Shown one piece after another: positions 1-5,642 of a stretch of 17,867 nucleotides of DNA (position 1 is the first letter of the stretch; the number at the start of each line of letters is the position of its first letter). The stretch lies in the NCBI GenBank assembly GCA_002440845.1, contig DJVL01000017.1, positions 1-17,867 of the forward strand. Reading direction: 5' to 3'. The DNA is from Patescibacteria group bacterium UBA6257 (GTDB taxonomy: Bacteria > Patescibacteriota > Minisyncoccia > UBA6257). The notes beneath the pieces are model-generated. The model ran no database searches. It was not told the DNA's origin and saw nothing but the letters and a program-made list of their open reading frames with translations. Position numbers and translations under genes: made by a program.

Positions 1-193
1 TTGTTTCTTGTTTGTATCTTGTTTCTTGCATCTTGTTCCTTGTTTGTATCTTGTATCTTGTAATTTGTTGCTTGTTTGTATCTTGTTTCTTGTTTCTTGT
101 TTGTATCTTGTTTCTTGTTTGTATCTTGTATCTTGTTCCTTGTTTGTATCTTGTATCTTGTAATTTGTTTCTTGCTTGTATCTTGTATCTTGC
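1..193. repeat. Degenerate 7-bp tandem array (TTGTATC/TTGTTTC type)
   Basis: The sequence is an almost uninterrupted run of 7-base units such as TTGTATC, TTGTTTC, TTGCATC, TTGTTCC and TTGTAAT. It is broken at intervals by an 11-base variant, TTGTTTGTATC. The array begins before the window and stops about 40 bases before the ATG of the first adhesin. Read in register it belongs to the same GTATNNN heptamer family as the arrays near 1238, 1686, 2000, 4687, 16586 and 17100. It is open in one frame only because the units happen to lack stops; the resulting Leu/Val/Cys-rich peptide is not a gene. Confidence 0.9.
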
Positions 194-230
194 TAATTAA
201 ATTAAAAATTAAAATTATAAGTTTAAAATT

Positions 231-1139
231 ATGAAAAAGTATCTTCATCAACCATTTTTTATCACTTCTTTATTATCAATAAGCATTCTTTTTTTGGTTC
301 TTGCCAATTACGCCTTTGGCTGGACTACGCCAAGCCAGAATCCTCCCGGAGGCAATCTTAGCGCGCCAATTAATACTGGCTCTTCCAATCAGGCAAAAAC
401 TGGTTATCTTTCAGTAGGAACTTCTACTATACCGAGTTTTCCTTTGGATGTGGCTGGCGTTTTAAGAATCGGTAGATATTCTTCAGCTCCTTCTGGTTCC
501 AATGGCGCTTTGTATTATAATACTGCTACCAATAAATTCCAAGGATACCAAGATGGTTCTTGGTCTGATTTGGGAGGAGGAGGTTCTTTATGGACCCTAA
601 CCGGTTCTGATATTTATTATACGAGCGGCAACGTCGGCATCGGGACCACCACGCCAGGGGCGACGTTGGATATTGTTGCACCCGCGAGTTCTGGGGCAGG
701 CAATGAATTGCGGATATGTAAGAATGGAACCTGTTGTCCAATTTGGAAAGATTGTGATGGTGACGGGAAGACATTCGGTAATGGCGATTGTGACGAGTCC
801 TGTAACACCTGTTATGTGGGCTCCACAACTGGACTAACCTTCGCGGACGGGAAGGATCAAGATTGTAATGGGACTGTGGACGAATTTGTTTCTCCCCCCA
901 ACACACAGACCTGCTCCTCTTTTTCCCACCCCTCAAACCTTGAGGCCTGCCAAGCTGCGTGTGATGCAAACTTGGGAAGTGGCTATACCGCTGCCGTGGG
1001 CTCCCTTATGACATCTCCGCCTGGGGACCCGACCAGCACATGCTTCGGGTACAGCTGGAATAGTTCCGCCTTCTCTGGGCCAGGCTCCGGCTTTCCCACA
1101 TATGAGTACTGCCACTGCCTGCTTTCACGTTACTATTAA
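231..1139 (+). CDS. Membrane-anchored adhesin-like surface protein with MopE-type metal-binding motif
   Basis: This is a 302-residue exported protein. Residues 9-29 form one hydrophobic signal/anchor helix after a short basic start. It is followed by NYAFGWTTP and a Pro/Gly-rich linker also found in the second adhesin at 3038. Residues 80-146 contain the RYSSAPSGSNG block and NVGIGTTTPGATLDI, a motif common in phage tail-fibre and endosialidase-chaperone-type surface proteins. Residues about 174-218 (DCDGDG, DCDES, DGKDQDCNGTVDE) match the pattern of the Cu-binding_MopE / putative metal-binding motif family. The last 80 residues are Cys-rich (eight or more Cys) and not recognised. Base composition rises visibly in GC from about 627 on, suggesting the C-terminal half was swapped in. 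The ATG at 231 is the only sensible start and has no Shine-Dalgarno sequence. Function is inferred as cell-surface attachment or metal binding. Confidence 0.8.
   Translation: MKKYLHQPFFITSLLSISILFLVLANYAFGWTTPSQNPPGGNLSAPINTGSSNQAKTGYLSVGTSTIPSFPLDVAGVLRIGRYSSAPSGSNGALYYNTATNKFQGYQDGSWSDLGGGGSLWTLTGSDIYYTSGNVGIGTTTPGATLDIVAPASSGAGNELRICKNGTCCPIWKDCDGDGKTFGNGDCDESCNTCYVGSTTGLTFADGKDQDCNGTVDEFVSPPNTQTCSSFSHPSNLEACQAACDANLGSGYTAAVGSLMTSPPGDPTSTCFGYSWNSSAFSGPGSGFPTYEYCHCLLSRYY
471..645 (+). repeat. 175-bp direct repeat, copy 1 (within adhesin 1)
   Basis: The segment is repeated at 3314-3488 inside the second adhesin gene. By eye there are five differences in 175 bases. All are C/T exchanges: four are silent third positions and one changes Ala to Val. 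It encodes the RYSSAPSGSNG to NVGIG block. A shorter exact 29-base tail of the repeat (627-655) recurs at 4121-4149. Such near-identity between paralogues whose ends differ completely suggests recent recombination or gene conversion. Confidence 0.92.
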
Positions 1140-1161
1140 AGCACAACACTTTGCTATAAAT

Positions 1162-1203
1162 AAAATCTTCTAATGCTTATAATAAGCATCTTTTTTAGAT
1201 TTT
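1162..1203 (+). terminator. Rho-independent terminator after adhesin 1
   Basis: An ATGCTTA / TAAGCAT stem at 1173-1189 with a tiny loop is followed by C and a six-T run. Outer arms AAAATCT (1162-1168) and AGATTTT (1197-1203) can extend the pairing. It lies 23 bases past the stop codon of the adhesin at 231-1139. Confidence 0.65.
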
Positions 1204-1206
1204 TTT

Positions 1207-1362
1207 TGCTCAACCCTCAACCCTCGGATGACGAACCGTATTCTGTATACTGAATACTGTATACTGTATACTGTATACTGTATACTGTATACTGTATACT
1301 GTATACTGTATCGTGTATTAGGTTAATTAAATATATGAAAGTTCAACTTCCATATATTCATA
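1207..1362. repeat. Repeated intergenic element with heptamer core, copy 1
   Basis: Copy 2 is at 4655-4786, also directly downstream of an adhesin gene. Both share a left flank (CAACCCTCAACCCT...GGATGACGAAC, 1210-1236), a GTATTCT first unit, a 7-bp array, a GTATTAG last unit and a right flank (GTTAATTAAATATATG then AAGTTCAACT). Here the array, 1238-1321, has twelve units and is mainly GTATACT. The right flank (about 1333-1360) can fold into a hairpin with one mismatch. The flanks are conserved while the interior unit type and number differ, so the element is more than simple slippage product. Confidence 0.85.
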
Positions 1363-1488
1363 TATTTCCGGCTATCCAAATTAAGAGATGACAGCCAAGC
1401 AGTTAGTTTTATTTTACAAAGCAAAAACTTAGTTTTACAAAACACTCAAACACAGGAATAAAAATTTAATATTTAATTTTAAAGATTG

Positions 1489-1517
1489 AAACAGTTCCGG
1501 GGCTCGGGGCTGTTTTT
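1489..1517 (+). terminator. Rho-independent terminator
   Basis: Arms AAACAGTTCC (1489-1498) and GGGGCTGTTT (1506-1515) pair over ten positions, two of them G-U, around a seven-base loop. A five-T run ends at 1517. No gene is visible in the roughly 300 bases before it (1204-1488) apart from the repeated heptamer element, so it may terminate read-through from adhesin 1 or a lost gene. The rest of that stretch shows nothing recognisable. Confidence 0.7.
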
Positions 1518-1524
1518 AATTGTT

Positions 1525-1553
1525 TTGTCCTTGATTTGAAATTATGGTAAAAT
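1525..1553 (+). promoter_or_regulatory. Possible sigma-70-type promoter before the broken prepilin
   Basis: TTGTCC at 1525-1530 and TAAAAT at 1548-1553 are separated by 17 bases. They lie just after a terminator and 56 bases before the start of the prepilin remnant at 1609. The -35 hexamer matches four of six consensus positions and the -10 matches five of six. In such AT-rich DNA chance matches are common, so position is the main support. Confidence 0.35.
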
Positions 1554-1608
1554 ATATCAAATTAATAGTAATTTGTAGTAATAAATAGTAATTAAATAAT
1601 TAAAAATT

Positions 1609-1719
1609 TTGAAATTAAAAAAAGGTCAATCTCTTCTTGAAATTTTAGTTTCCGTGTCTTTGGGAGTGATTTTAATAGGCGGTTTGTATCCTGTATTCAG
1701 TATTCTGTATAGTGTATAA
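1609..1719 (+). pseudogene. Truncated PilV-like type IV prepilin (N-terminus only)
   Basis: Reading from TTG at 1609 gives LKLKKG^QSLLEILVSVSLGV and then ILIGG. This is a basic leader, a Gly prepilin-peptidase site, Glu at mature position 5 and the hydrophobic assembly helix of a type IV pilin. After about 25 codons the reading frame enters GTATNNN heptamer repeats and stops at 1717. The mature N-terminus closely resembles the intact prepilin at 15599 (QSLLELLVAVAIGVILIGG), and both encode QSLL with the same bases. The whole C-terminal domain is missing, so this is a remnant cut off where the repeat array and the four-helix-bundle gene now sit. It was found by reading the sequence directly, as it is too short for a normal gene call. 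Confidence 0.75.
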
Positions 1720-1720
1720 T
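1686..1720. repeat. Heptamer array (five GTATNNN units)
   Basis: Units GTATCCT, GTATTCA, GTATTCT, GTATAGT and GTATAAT lie end to end, followed by a duplicated ten-base AGTGTATAAT. The array begins inside the prepilin remnant and leads into the decayed four-helix-bundle gene at 1741. It marks the breakpoint between the two. Confidence 0.8.
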
Positions 1721-1740
1721 AGTGTATAATAAAGCTAGAT

Positions 1741-2001
1741 ATGCAAAATTATGAAATTGGTGGGGATAATAAAATCAAATCATTCACAGACCTGAATGCT
1801 TACAAAGAAGCCCATAAATTAGTTCTTTTAATTTATGAAATAACTAAAGAATTCCCAAAAGAGGAACGATTTTGCTTAATAGCTAAAGATCTAAAATATT
1901 TAAACCAACAAATTTTTAATCAAATAGCCCAACAATCTATAGTTGTAAGAAAACTTATATCAGGTCTTAAAAGAATAAAATATCAAAATGAAAAAATTTA
2001 A
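1741..2001 (+). pseudogene. Decayed S23-type four-helix-bundle gene
   Basis: Residues 10-45 (IKSFTDLNAYKEAHKLVLL, then IYEITKEFPKEERF) match the first helix of the S23 / 23S rRNA-intervening-sequence four-helix-bundle family (TIGR02436 type), a small soluble family of unknown molecular role. Intact members have about 110-130 residues; this frame gives 86. After the first helix the expected SNIAEGF-type core is degenerate (FNQIAQQS). Near 1942 a one-base shift would restore a family-like KKTYIRS, which then meets a stop. The gene is therefore probably frameshifted and dead. Its end overlaps the start of the prepilin at 1988. An intact paralogue of the same superfamily is at 16710. Confidence 0.65.
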
Positions 2002-2953
2002 TACAGAATACAGAATACAGAATACAGAATACAGTCATTCTCGCTCCGCGAGAAAGGGCTTTACTCTGACAGAATTATTGGTGGTTTTAGGCATCACCGC
2101 GGTTCTTAGCACCGTAAGTTTTTCTTTGTATATTAACCAGCAAAGGGCAAAATTATTAGAAACTACAACTGAAGAAATAGTTGGATTTTTAAAATATGCT
2201 CAGCAAAAATCAACCTCTCAAGAACAGGGATTACAGTGGGGAGTTCATTTTGAAAACCCCGCCAGCGGTCAAGATTTTTATGCTTTATATACTGGCACTA
2301 CCTATACTTCTCCAGAAGAAACTCGTTATTTACCAAAGGGAATTACATTTAGTACTCCAGGTAGTAATGAAACCGTTGATATTTCTTTTTATAAACTTAT
2401 CGGGAATAGCATGGGAGGGGTAGTGACGATATGCGGCTATTTTAACCAATGCACTTCAATTACAGTTTTATCTCAGGGCCTTATTGTTTATGGAAAAGGG
2501 GATGTGGTAACTGATTATGCTTGGAATAGCCGTATTGGTTGGATAAATTTCGGCTATACTGGCGGAAATATTTTTGTTCCTGATGGGGCAGGGGACTTAT
2601 CTGGCCTTGCTTATTCTAATAATGGTGGTTGGATTTCTTTAAATTGTGTTTCTACTAACAGTTGTGCTTCAATAGAATATAAAGTTTCTTCTGCTGCTGA
2701 TGGTAGCCTTTCTGGCTGGGCTTGGTCGGAAAATTACGGTTGGATAAGTTTCAACTGTTCTACTGGTGGTCCTGATGGAGAAAATATTTGTGCCAGTTCT
2801 AATTATAAAGTTACTGTTAATCAAACTACAGGTGAATTTGACGGCTACGCTTGGTCGCAAAATTTGGGCTGGATAAGTTTTAACTGCGCTACTGGTGGTG
2901 TTGGTCAAACTAATATCTGCTCCACTTCCAACTACAAAGTAAGAAAACTTTAA
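1988..2953 (+). CDS. FimT/GspH-like type IV prepilin with GWISF-repeat tail
   Basis: The prepilin leader is followed by the cleavage site G24^F25TLTELLVVLGI with Glu at mature position 5. A hydrophobic helix comes next, then a pseudopilin-type region (QQKSTSQEQGLQWGVHFE) resembling GspH/FimT minor pilins. The C-terminal half carries about four repeats of the form YAWSxNxGWISFN, a tail often seen on CPR pilins, with paired Cys residues (NC...NICxxSNYKV). Prepilin peptidase would cleave it at the inner membrane and it would assemble into, or prime, a type IV pilus. The leader is peculiar: codons 5-16 are made of five exact AATACAG repeats (2000-2034). ATG 1988 has no Shine-Dalgarno sequence and overlaps the decayed gene upstream. 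Sequons (NET, NCS, NQT) are present in the exported part. Confidence 0.85.
   Translation: MKKFNTEYRIQNTEYSHSRSARKGFTLTELLVVLGITAVLSTVSFSLYINQQRAKLLETTTEEIVGFLKYAQQKSTSQEQGLQWGVHFENPASGQDFYALYTGTTYTSPEETRYLPKGITFSTPGSNETVDISFYKLIGNSMGGVVTICGYFNQCTSITVLSQGLIVYGKGDVVTDYAWNSRIGWINFGYTGGNIFVPDGAGDLSGLAYSNNGGWISLNCVSTNSCASIEYKVSSAADGSLSGWAWSENYGWISFNCSTGGPDGENICASSNYKVTVNQTTGEFDGYAWSQNLGWISFNCATGGVGQTNICSTSNYKVRKL
2000..2034. repeat. Five AATACAG heptamers inside the prepilin leader
   Basis: Five perfect copies of a 7-base unit lie between the ATG and the prepilin cleavage codon. The unit is the reverse complement of the GTATTCT units found elsewhere. Gain or loss of one unit shifts the reading frame ahead of the mature pilin, so the array has the form of a contingency locus. 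Confidence 0.9.
2042..2059 (+). other. Small hairpin at the HSRSxRKG leader codons
   Basis: TTCTCG and CGAGAA pair around a CTCCG loop immediately before the prepilin cleavage codon. The same leader segment (CATTCTCGCTC then AGAAAGGGCTTTACT) recurs at 17212-17241 in the last prepilin, with a slightly weaker hairpin. Confidence 0.45.
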
Positions 2954-2971
2954 ACTGACAGTGTAAGCTGT

Positions 2972-2999
2972 TATTACGAACGAAGCGTGGCAATCTCAT
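2972..2999. repeat. REP-like palindromic remnant
   Basis: ATTACGAACGAAGCG then TGGCAATCTC closely resembles the widespread intergenic repeat of the form ATTGCGAGCGAAGCGTGGCAATCTC found in many bacterial genomes. It lies between the prepilin stop and the start of adhesin 2. It shares the CGAAGCG core with the second REP-like element at 4902. Confidence 0.5.
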
Positions 3000-3037
3000 T
3001 AAACTTTTAAAAAATTAAACAATTAATAAAAAAAACT

Positions 3038-4651
3038 ATGAAACAAAAAAATATTCAACCACACACCAAGCAAGAACAAGGCGCCAAAAGCGCCAAGGTT
3101 GACAAAGTCAGTTCTCGTTATGATGTGCGGGTTTATTTCTACACAAACCTACTTGTTTGGACATTAGTTCTCCTTTTAATAGGTAATTATGCTTTTGGGT
3201 GGACTATTCCTACGTCTGATCCTCCGGGAGGAGATTTATCTGCACCTTTAGATACATCTTCAACTGCTCAGACAAAAGCAGGAGATCTTACCATTGATGG
3301 TTTGCTTAAAGTTGGTAGATATTCTTCAGCTCCTTCCGGTTCCAATGGCGTTTTGTATTATAATACTGCTACCAATAAATTCCAAGGATACCAAGATGGT
3401 TCTTGGTCTGATTTGGGAGGAGGAGGTTCTTTATGGACCCTAACTGGTTCTGATATTTATTATACGAGCGGCAATGTCGGTATCGGGACAACGGCACCGG
3501 GGGCGAAATTAGATGTAGCGGGAAGAATATGGCAGACAGGAACAGGTTCTTCTGTATTTCTTGGAGAAGGTGCAGGAGCAAGTGATGATTTAAGTAATAA
3601 CTATAATGTTTTCATAGGCAACAACGCAGGATACTCCAACACCACTGGTAGCTCCAACACCGCCTTGGGCAATTCTGCCCTCTACTCCAACACCACTGGC
3701 TACAACAACACCGCCCTGGGCCGTTCTGCCCTCAACTCCAACACTACTGGCAGCTTCAACACCGCCTTGGGTCCTTATACCCTTTACTACAATACCACTG
3801 GCTACTCCAACACCGCCTTGGGTACTTCTGCCCTCTATTCCAATACCACTGGTTACTCCAACACCGCCTTGGGCGATTATGCCCTTTACTCCAACACCGA
3901 AGGCTACTTTAATTCTGCTTTAGGGTATTTTGCAGGAAGATATATCTCTGGTGGTTCAACTTCTAATGTAACTTCCACCAATTCTCTTTATCTTGGTTCT
4001 GATACCAGAGCTTTAGCTAGTGGAGATACCAATGAGATTGTAATTGGATACCAAGCAACGGGAGTAGGAAGCAATAGTGTTGTTTTGGGAAACGATTCAA
4101 TTACAAAGACAATATTAAAAGGCAACGTCGGCATCGGGACCACCACGCCTTCTGAGAAACTTGAAGTTTCAGGAAATATCAAACTATCCGGCGCCTCTCC
4201 TACTTATAAAATCACCAATGTGGCTACGCCTACAGCCAGTTCTGATGTGGCAACTAAGGGCTATGTTGATGCGCAGGGTTTCCCTTACAGCGTTTGTAAA
4301 GTTGTTTGCCAAGCTGTAAATGAAAATGTAGATTGTGGCGCCGGGTGGACCCGCGTTTGGGAGCCGCTACAAGGAAATGGGTGTCAAACGAACAATTATG
4401 TACATTCACAGGCCGGAGCGTATACCAACAGCCGCGTCAGCTATGGCGGCTACTGCAGGAAAGATGCTAACAATGAATACAACAAATACACCCAATACGA
4501 AACGATGAATTTCTGGTCTAGCGACATAAATGCCAGTATACACTGCAAGACGAACGGCTTGAGCTTTTTCCGCCGCTGGAATAATTCCAGCGCCTCCCTA
4601 TGCCCGCCGACCGTAAATTATCCCTCCGCCTGCGCAACTTGTTGTCAATAA
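3038..4651 (+). CDS. Large membrane-anchored adhesin with YadA-like head repeats
   Basis: This 537-residue protein has a 30-residue basic cytoplasmic tail and one membrane helix (about 36-53) ending in NYAFGWTIP. Then comes the RYSSAPSGSNG block shared with adhesin 1 and NVGIGTTAPGAKLDV. Residues 200-301 are six 17-residue repeats of the form SNTTGxxNTALGxSALY, typical of the beta-roll head of YadA/Hia-type trimeric adhesins and tail fibres. A second NVGIGTTTPSEKLEV and the stalk-like motif ATPTASSDVATKGYVDAQG follow. The last 120 residues are Cys- and Asn-rich, more GC-rich in DNA and unrecognised. It probably sits on the cell surface as a trimeric fibre used for attachment. The first five repeats each carry an Asn-Thr-Thr sequon in the same register, suggesting N-glycosylation by the STT3 protein at 12643. 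A repeated element lies immediately downstream. Confidence 0.85.
   Translation: MKQKNIQPHTKQEQGAKSAKVDKVSSRYDVRVYFYTNLLVWTLVLLLIGNYAFGWTIPTSDPPGGDLSAPLDTSSTAQTKAGDLTIDGLLKVGRYSSAPSGSNGVLYYNTATNKFQGYQDGSWSDLGGGGSLWTLTGSDIYYTSGNVGIGTTAPGAKLDVAGRIWQTGTGSSVFLGEGAGASDDLSNNYNVFIGNNAGYSNTTGSSNTALGNSALYSNTTGYNNTALGRSALNSNTTGSFNTALGPYTLYYNTTGYSNTALGTSALYSNTTGYSNTALGDYALYSNTEGYFNSALGYFAGRYISGGSTSNVTSTNSLYLGSDTRALASGDTNEIVIGYQATGVGSNSVVLGNDSITKTILKGNVGIGTTTPSEKLEVSGNIKLSGASPTYKITNVATPTASSDVATKGYVDAQGFPYSVCKVVCQAVNENVDCGAGWTRVWEPLQGNGCQTNNYVHSQAGAYTNSRVSYGGYCRKDANNEYNKYTQYETMNFWSSDINASIHCKTNGLSFFRRWNNSSASLCPPTVNYPSACATCCQ
3314..3488 (+). repeat. 175-bp direct repeat, copy 2 (within adhesin 2)
   Basis: This is the partner of 471-645, with about five C/T differences by eye. 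Direct orientation about 2.8 kb apart would allow deletion of everything between, or exchange of C-terminal cassettes, by homologous recombination. Confidence 0.92.
3635..3940 (+). repeat. Six 51-bp tandem repeats encoding adhesin head modules
   Basis: The unit starts TCCAACACCACTGG and is in frame throughout, so copy-number change would lengthen or shorten the head without a frameshift. The last copy diverges (SNTEGYFNSALG). The first five units encode an NTT sequon at the same position. Confidence 0.92.
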
Positions 4652-4654
4652 TTC

Positions 4655-4786
4655 TTGCCCAACCCTCAACCCTTGGATGACGAACTGTATTCTGTATTCT
4701 GTATTGTGTATTGTGTATTGTGTATTGTGTATTGTGTATTAGGTATTAGGTTAATTAAATATATGGAAGTTCAACTCTCATATACT
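4655..4786. repeat. Repeated intergenic element with heptamer core, copy 2
   Basis: It has the same flanks as copy 1 (1207-1362). The core at 4687-4749 has nine units: two GTATTCT, five GTATTGT and two GTATTAG. Both copies start with GTATTCT and end with GTATTAG followed by GTTAATT. The right flank can again form an imperfect hairpin. It follows adhesin 2 within a few bases, as copy 1 follows adhesin 1. Confidence 0.85.
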
Positions 4787-4793
4787 ATAGAAT

Positions 4794-4823
4794 AAACAGC
4801 TAAGACTATGGTCTTAGCTGTTT
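4794..4823. terminator. Strong bidirectional hairpin between convergent genes
   Basis: AAACAGCTAAGAC and GTCTTAGCTGTTT form a perfect 13-bp stem with a four-base loop (TATG). It separates plus-strand adhesin 2 from the minus-strand remnant whose stop codon lies inside the hairpin (4814-4816). U-runs on either side are short, so termination strength is uncertain. Confidence 0.6.
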
Positions 4824-5302
4824 TCCAATTTCTTCTCAATATTATTGATTTTCCTTTCTACTTTCTTTATGTTTTTGGTAAGTTCTTGTAATTGCTTCAA
4901 AATGACAGCAAAGCTGTCATCCTGAGGAGCGAAGCGACGAAGGATCTCCGTGTCTATCCCAAGTATATTCCCAATTTTCCTCCTCTTTTTTGTCTTTTTT
5001 GCAAAAATATGCCTCTTTTTTAAACCATATTTTACTTTTATACCCATCAATGATTTTAATCCGAAATTTTTTAGTTGCTGGTTAGTCAATAATAAATTTC
5101 CAATTTTTTGTTTTTGGTCTTTATTTTTTATTAAATATCTTCTCAATCTTTGACGAATAAAAGCATCTAATTTTTCAAAGCCTTTTTTGCAATAGCTAAA
5201 TTTATAGCAATGGTCAAAATCAATGATTTTATTATTTAAACTTTTAATGATTGCGTTATAAGGCTTCTTCCTTGTTAATAAGGATAGCGTTTTGAAGGTT
5301 CC
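4814..5302 (-). pseudogene. C-terminal remnant of a group II-intron-type reverse transcriptase/maturase
   Basis: The minus strand is open from a stop at 5303-5305 down to 4814, with no good start. Its first part reads YNAIIKSLNNKIIDFDHCYK, then FEKLDAFIRQRLRRYL and later LLLTNQQLKNFGLKSL. This matches the thumb/maturase end of group II intron reverse transcriptases (pattern LDxWIRRRLR, then a conserved GLxSL). The catalytic RT domain is absent. A one-base shift near 5268 would join it to another minus-strand stretch (RNLQNAILINKEEA), so decay by frameshift is likely. The tail contains a REP-like element read as ILRRFAPQDDS and a short coiled coil (KQLQELTKNIKKVERKINNI). No intron domain V was seen. 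The family is inferred from motifs only. Confidence 0.5.
4902..4948. repeat. REP-like element with hairpin
   Basis: ATGACAGC-AAA-GCTGTCAT (4902-4920) is a perfect 8-bp hairpin. It runs into CCTGAGGAGCGAAGCGACGA and then AGGATCTC. ATCCT (4919-4923) and AGGAT (4941-4945) can also pair. The sequence matches a repeat common in intergenic regions of many bacterial genomes. It lies within the reading frame of the reverse-transcriptase remnant, which supports that frame being dead. Confidence 0.65.
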
Positions 5303-5642
5303 TTAATAAATTTTGAAATCTATGAAAGCAATAGTTATTGTTAGAATAGGGCTTGTTAGCTTCTATAGAGTTTTAAGATAACAAGAAAGTAAAGGAAGAA
5401 GTTGTTTGATTACGGCGTTTGACAGTTCTCTGATTGGGCTGATATTATTAAAATCAAAGAACGCCTTAGTTAGGAGCCTAAGTTAGGGGACTAGATTTTC
5501 AATTGAGGAAGGGATAAAGATTATACCTAAAAATATTAACGACTATAAAAATTTACCTTTATGGGCATTAAAAAGATGCAAGAAACAGCAAAAGAGCAGT
5601 TTAGTTATTTAGGAAAGCAGATTAAAATAACTAAAAAATAAT
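5303..5642 (+). other. Gene-free stretch with an unidentified decayed reading frame
   Basis: One plus-strand frame from ATG 5322 to 5612 reads like eroded protein but is interrupted by two stops. It gives MKAIVIVRIGLVSFYRVLR, stop, then SCLITAFDSSLIGLILLKSK, stop, then IKIIPKNINDYKNLPLWALK. I do not recognise the family. A 26-codon ORF (5561-5641) abuts the next gene and overlaps that frame. The minus strand of 5303-5390 may instead belong to the reverse-transcriptase remnant. No RNA gene or convincing promoter was seen here. Confidence 0.3.

Noticed and set aside
12..200. Open frame rich in Leu, Val and Cys
   Set aside because: It is the translation of the 7-bp repeat array and has no independent protein character.
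526..969. Minus-strand ORFs opposite adhesin 1
   Set aside because: The plus strand encodes recognisable surface-protein motifs, and the minus frame has only low-complexity Arg/Ser/His-rich sequence.
1238..1321. Possible CRISPR array
   Set aside because: Units are 7 bases and contiguous, with no unique spacers and no cas genes.
4814..5146. Minus-strand 110-codon ORF as an intact gene
   Set aside because: Its TTG start lies inside the maturase-like domain, homology continues upstream, and a REP-like element interrupts it; treated as a remnant.
3038..5302. Diversity-generating retroelement (adhesin variable tail, four-helix Avd-like protein, reverse transcriptase)
   Set aside because: The RT fragment resembles a group II maturase, no template/variable repeat pair was seen, and the adhesin tails do not look like the C-type-lectin variable regions of known systems.
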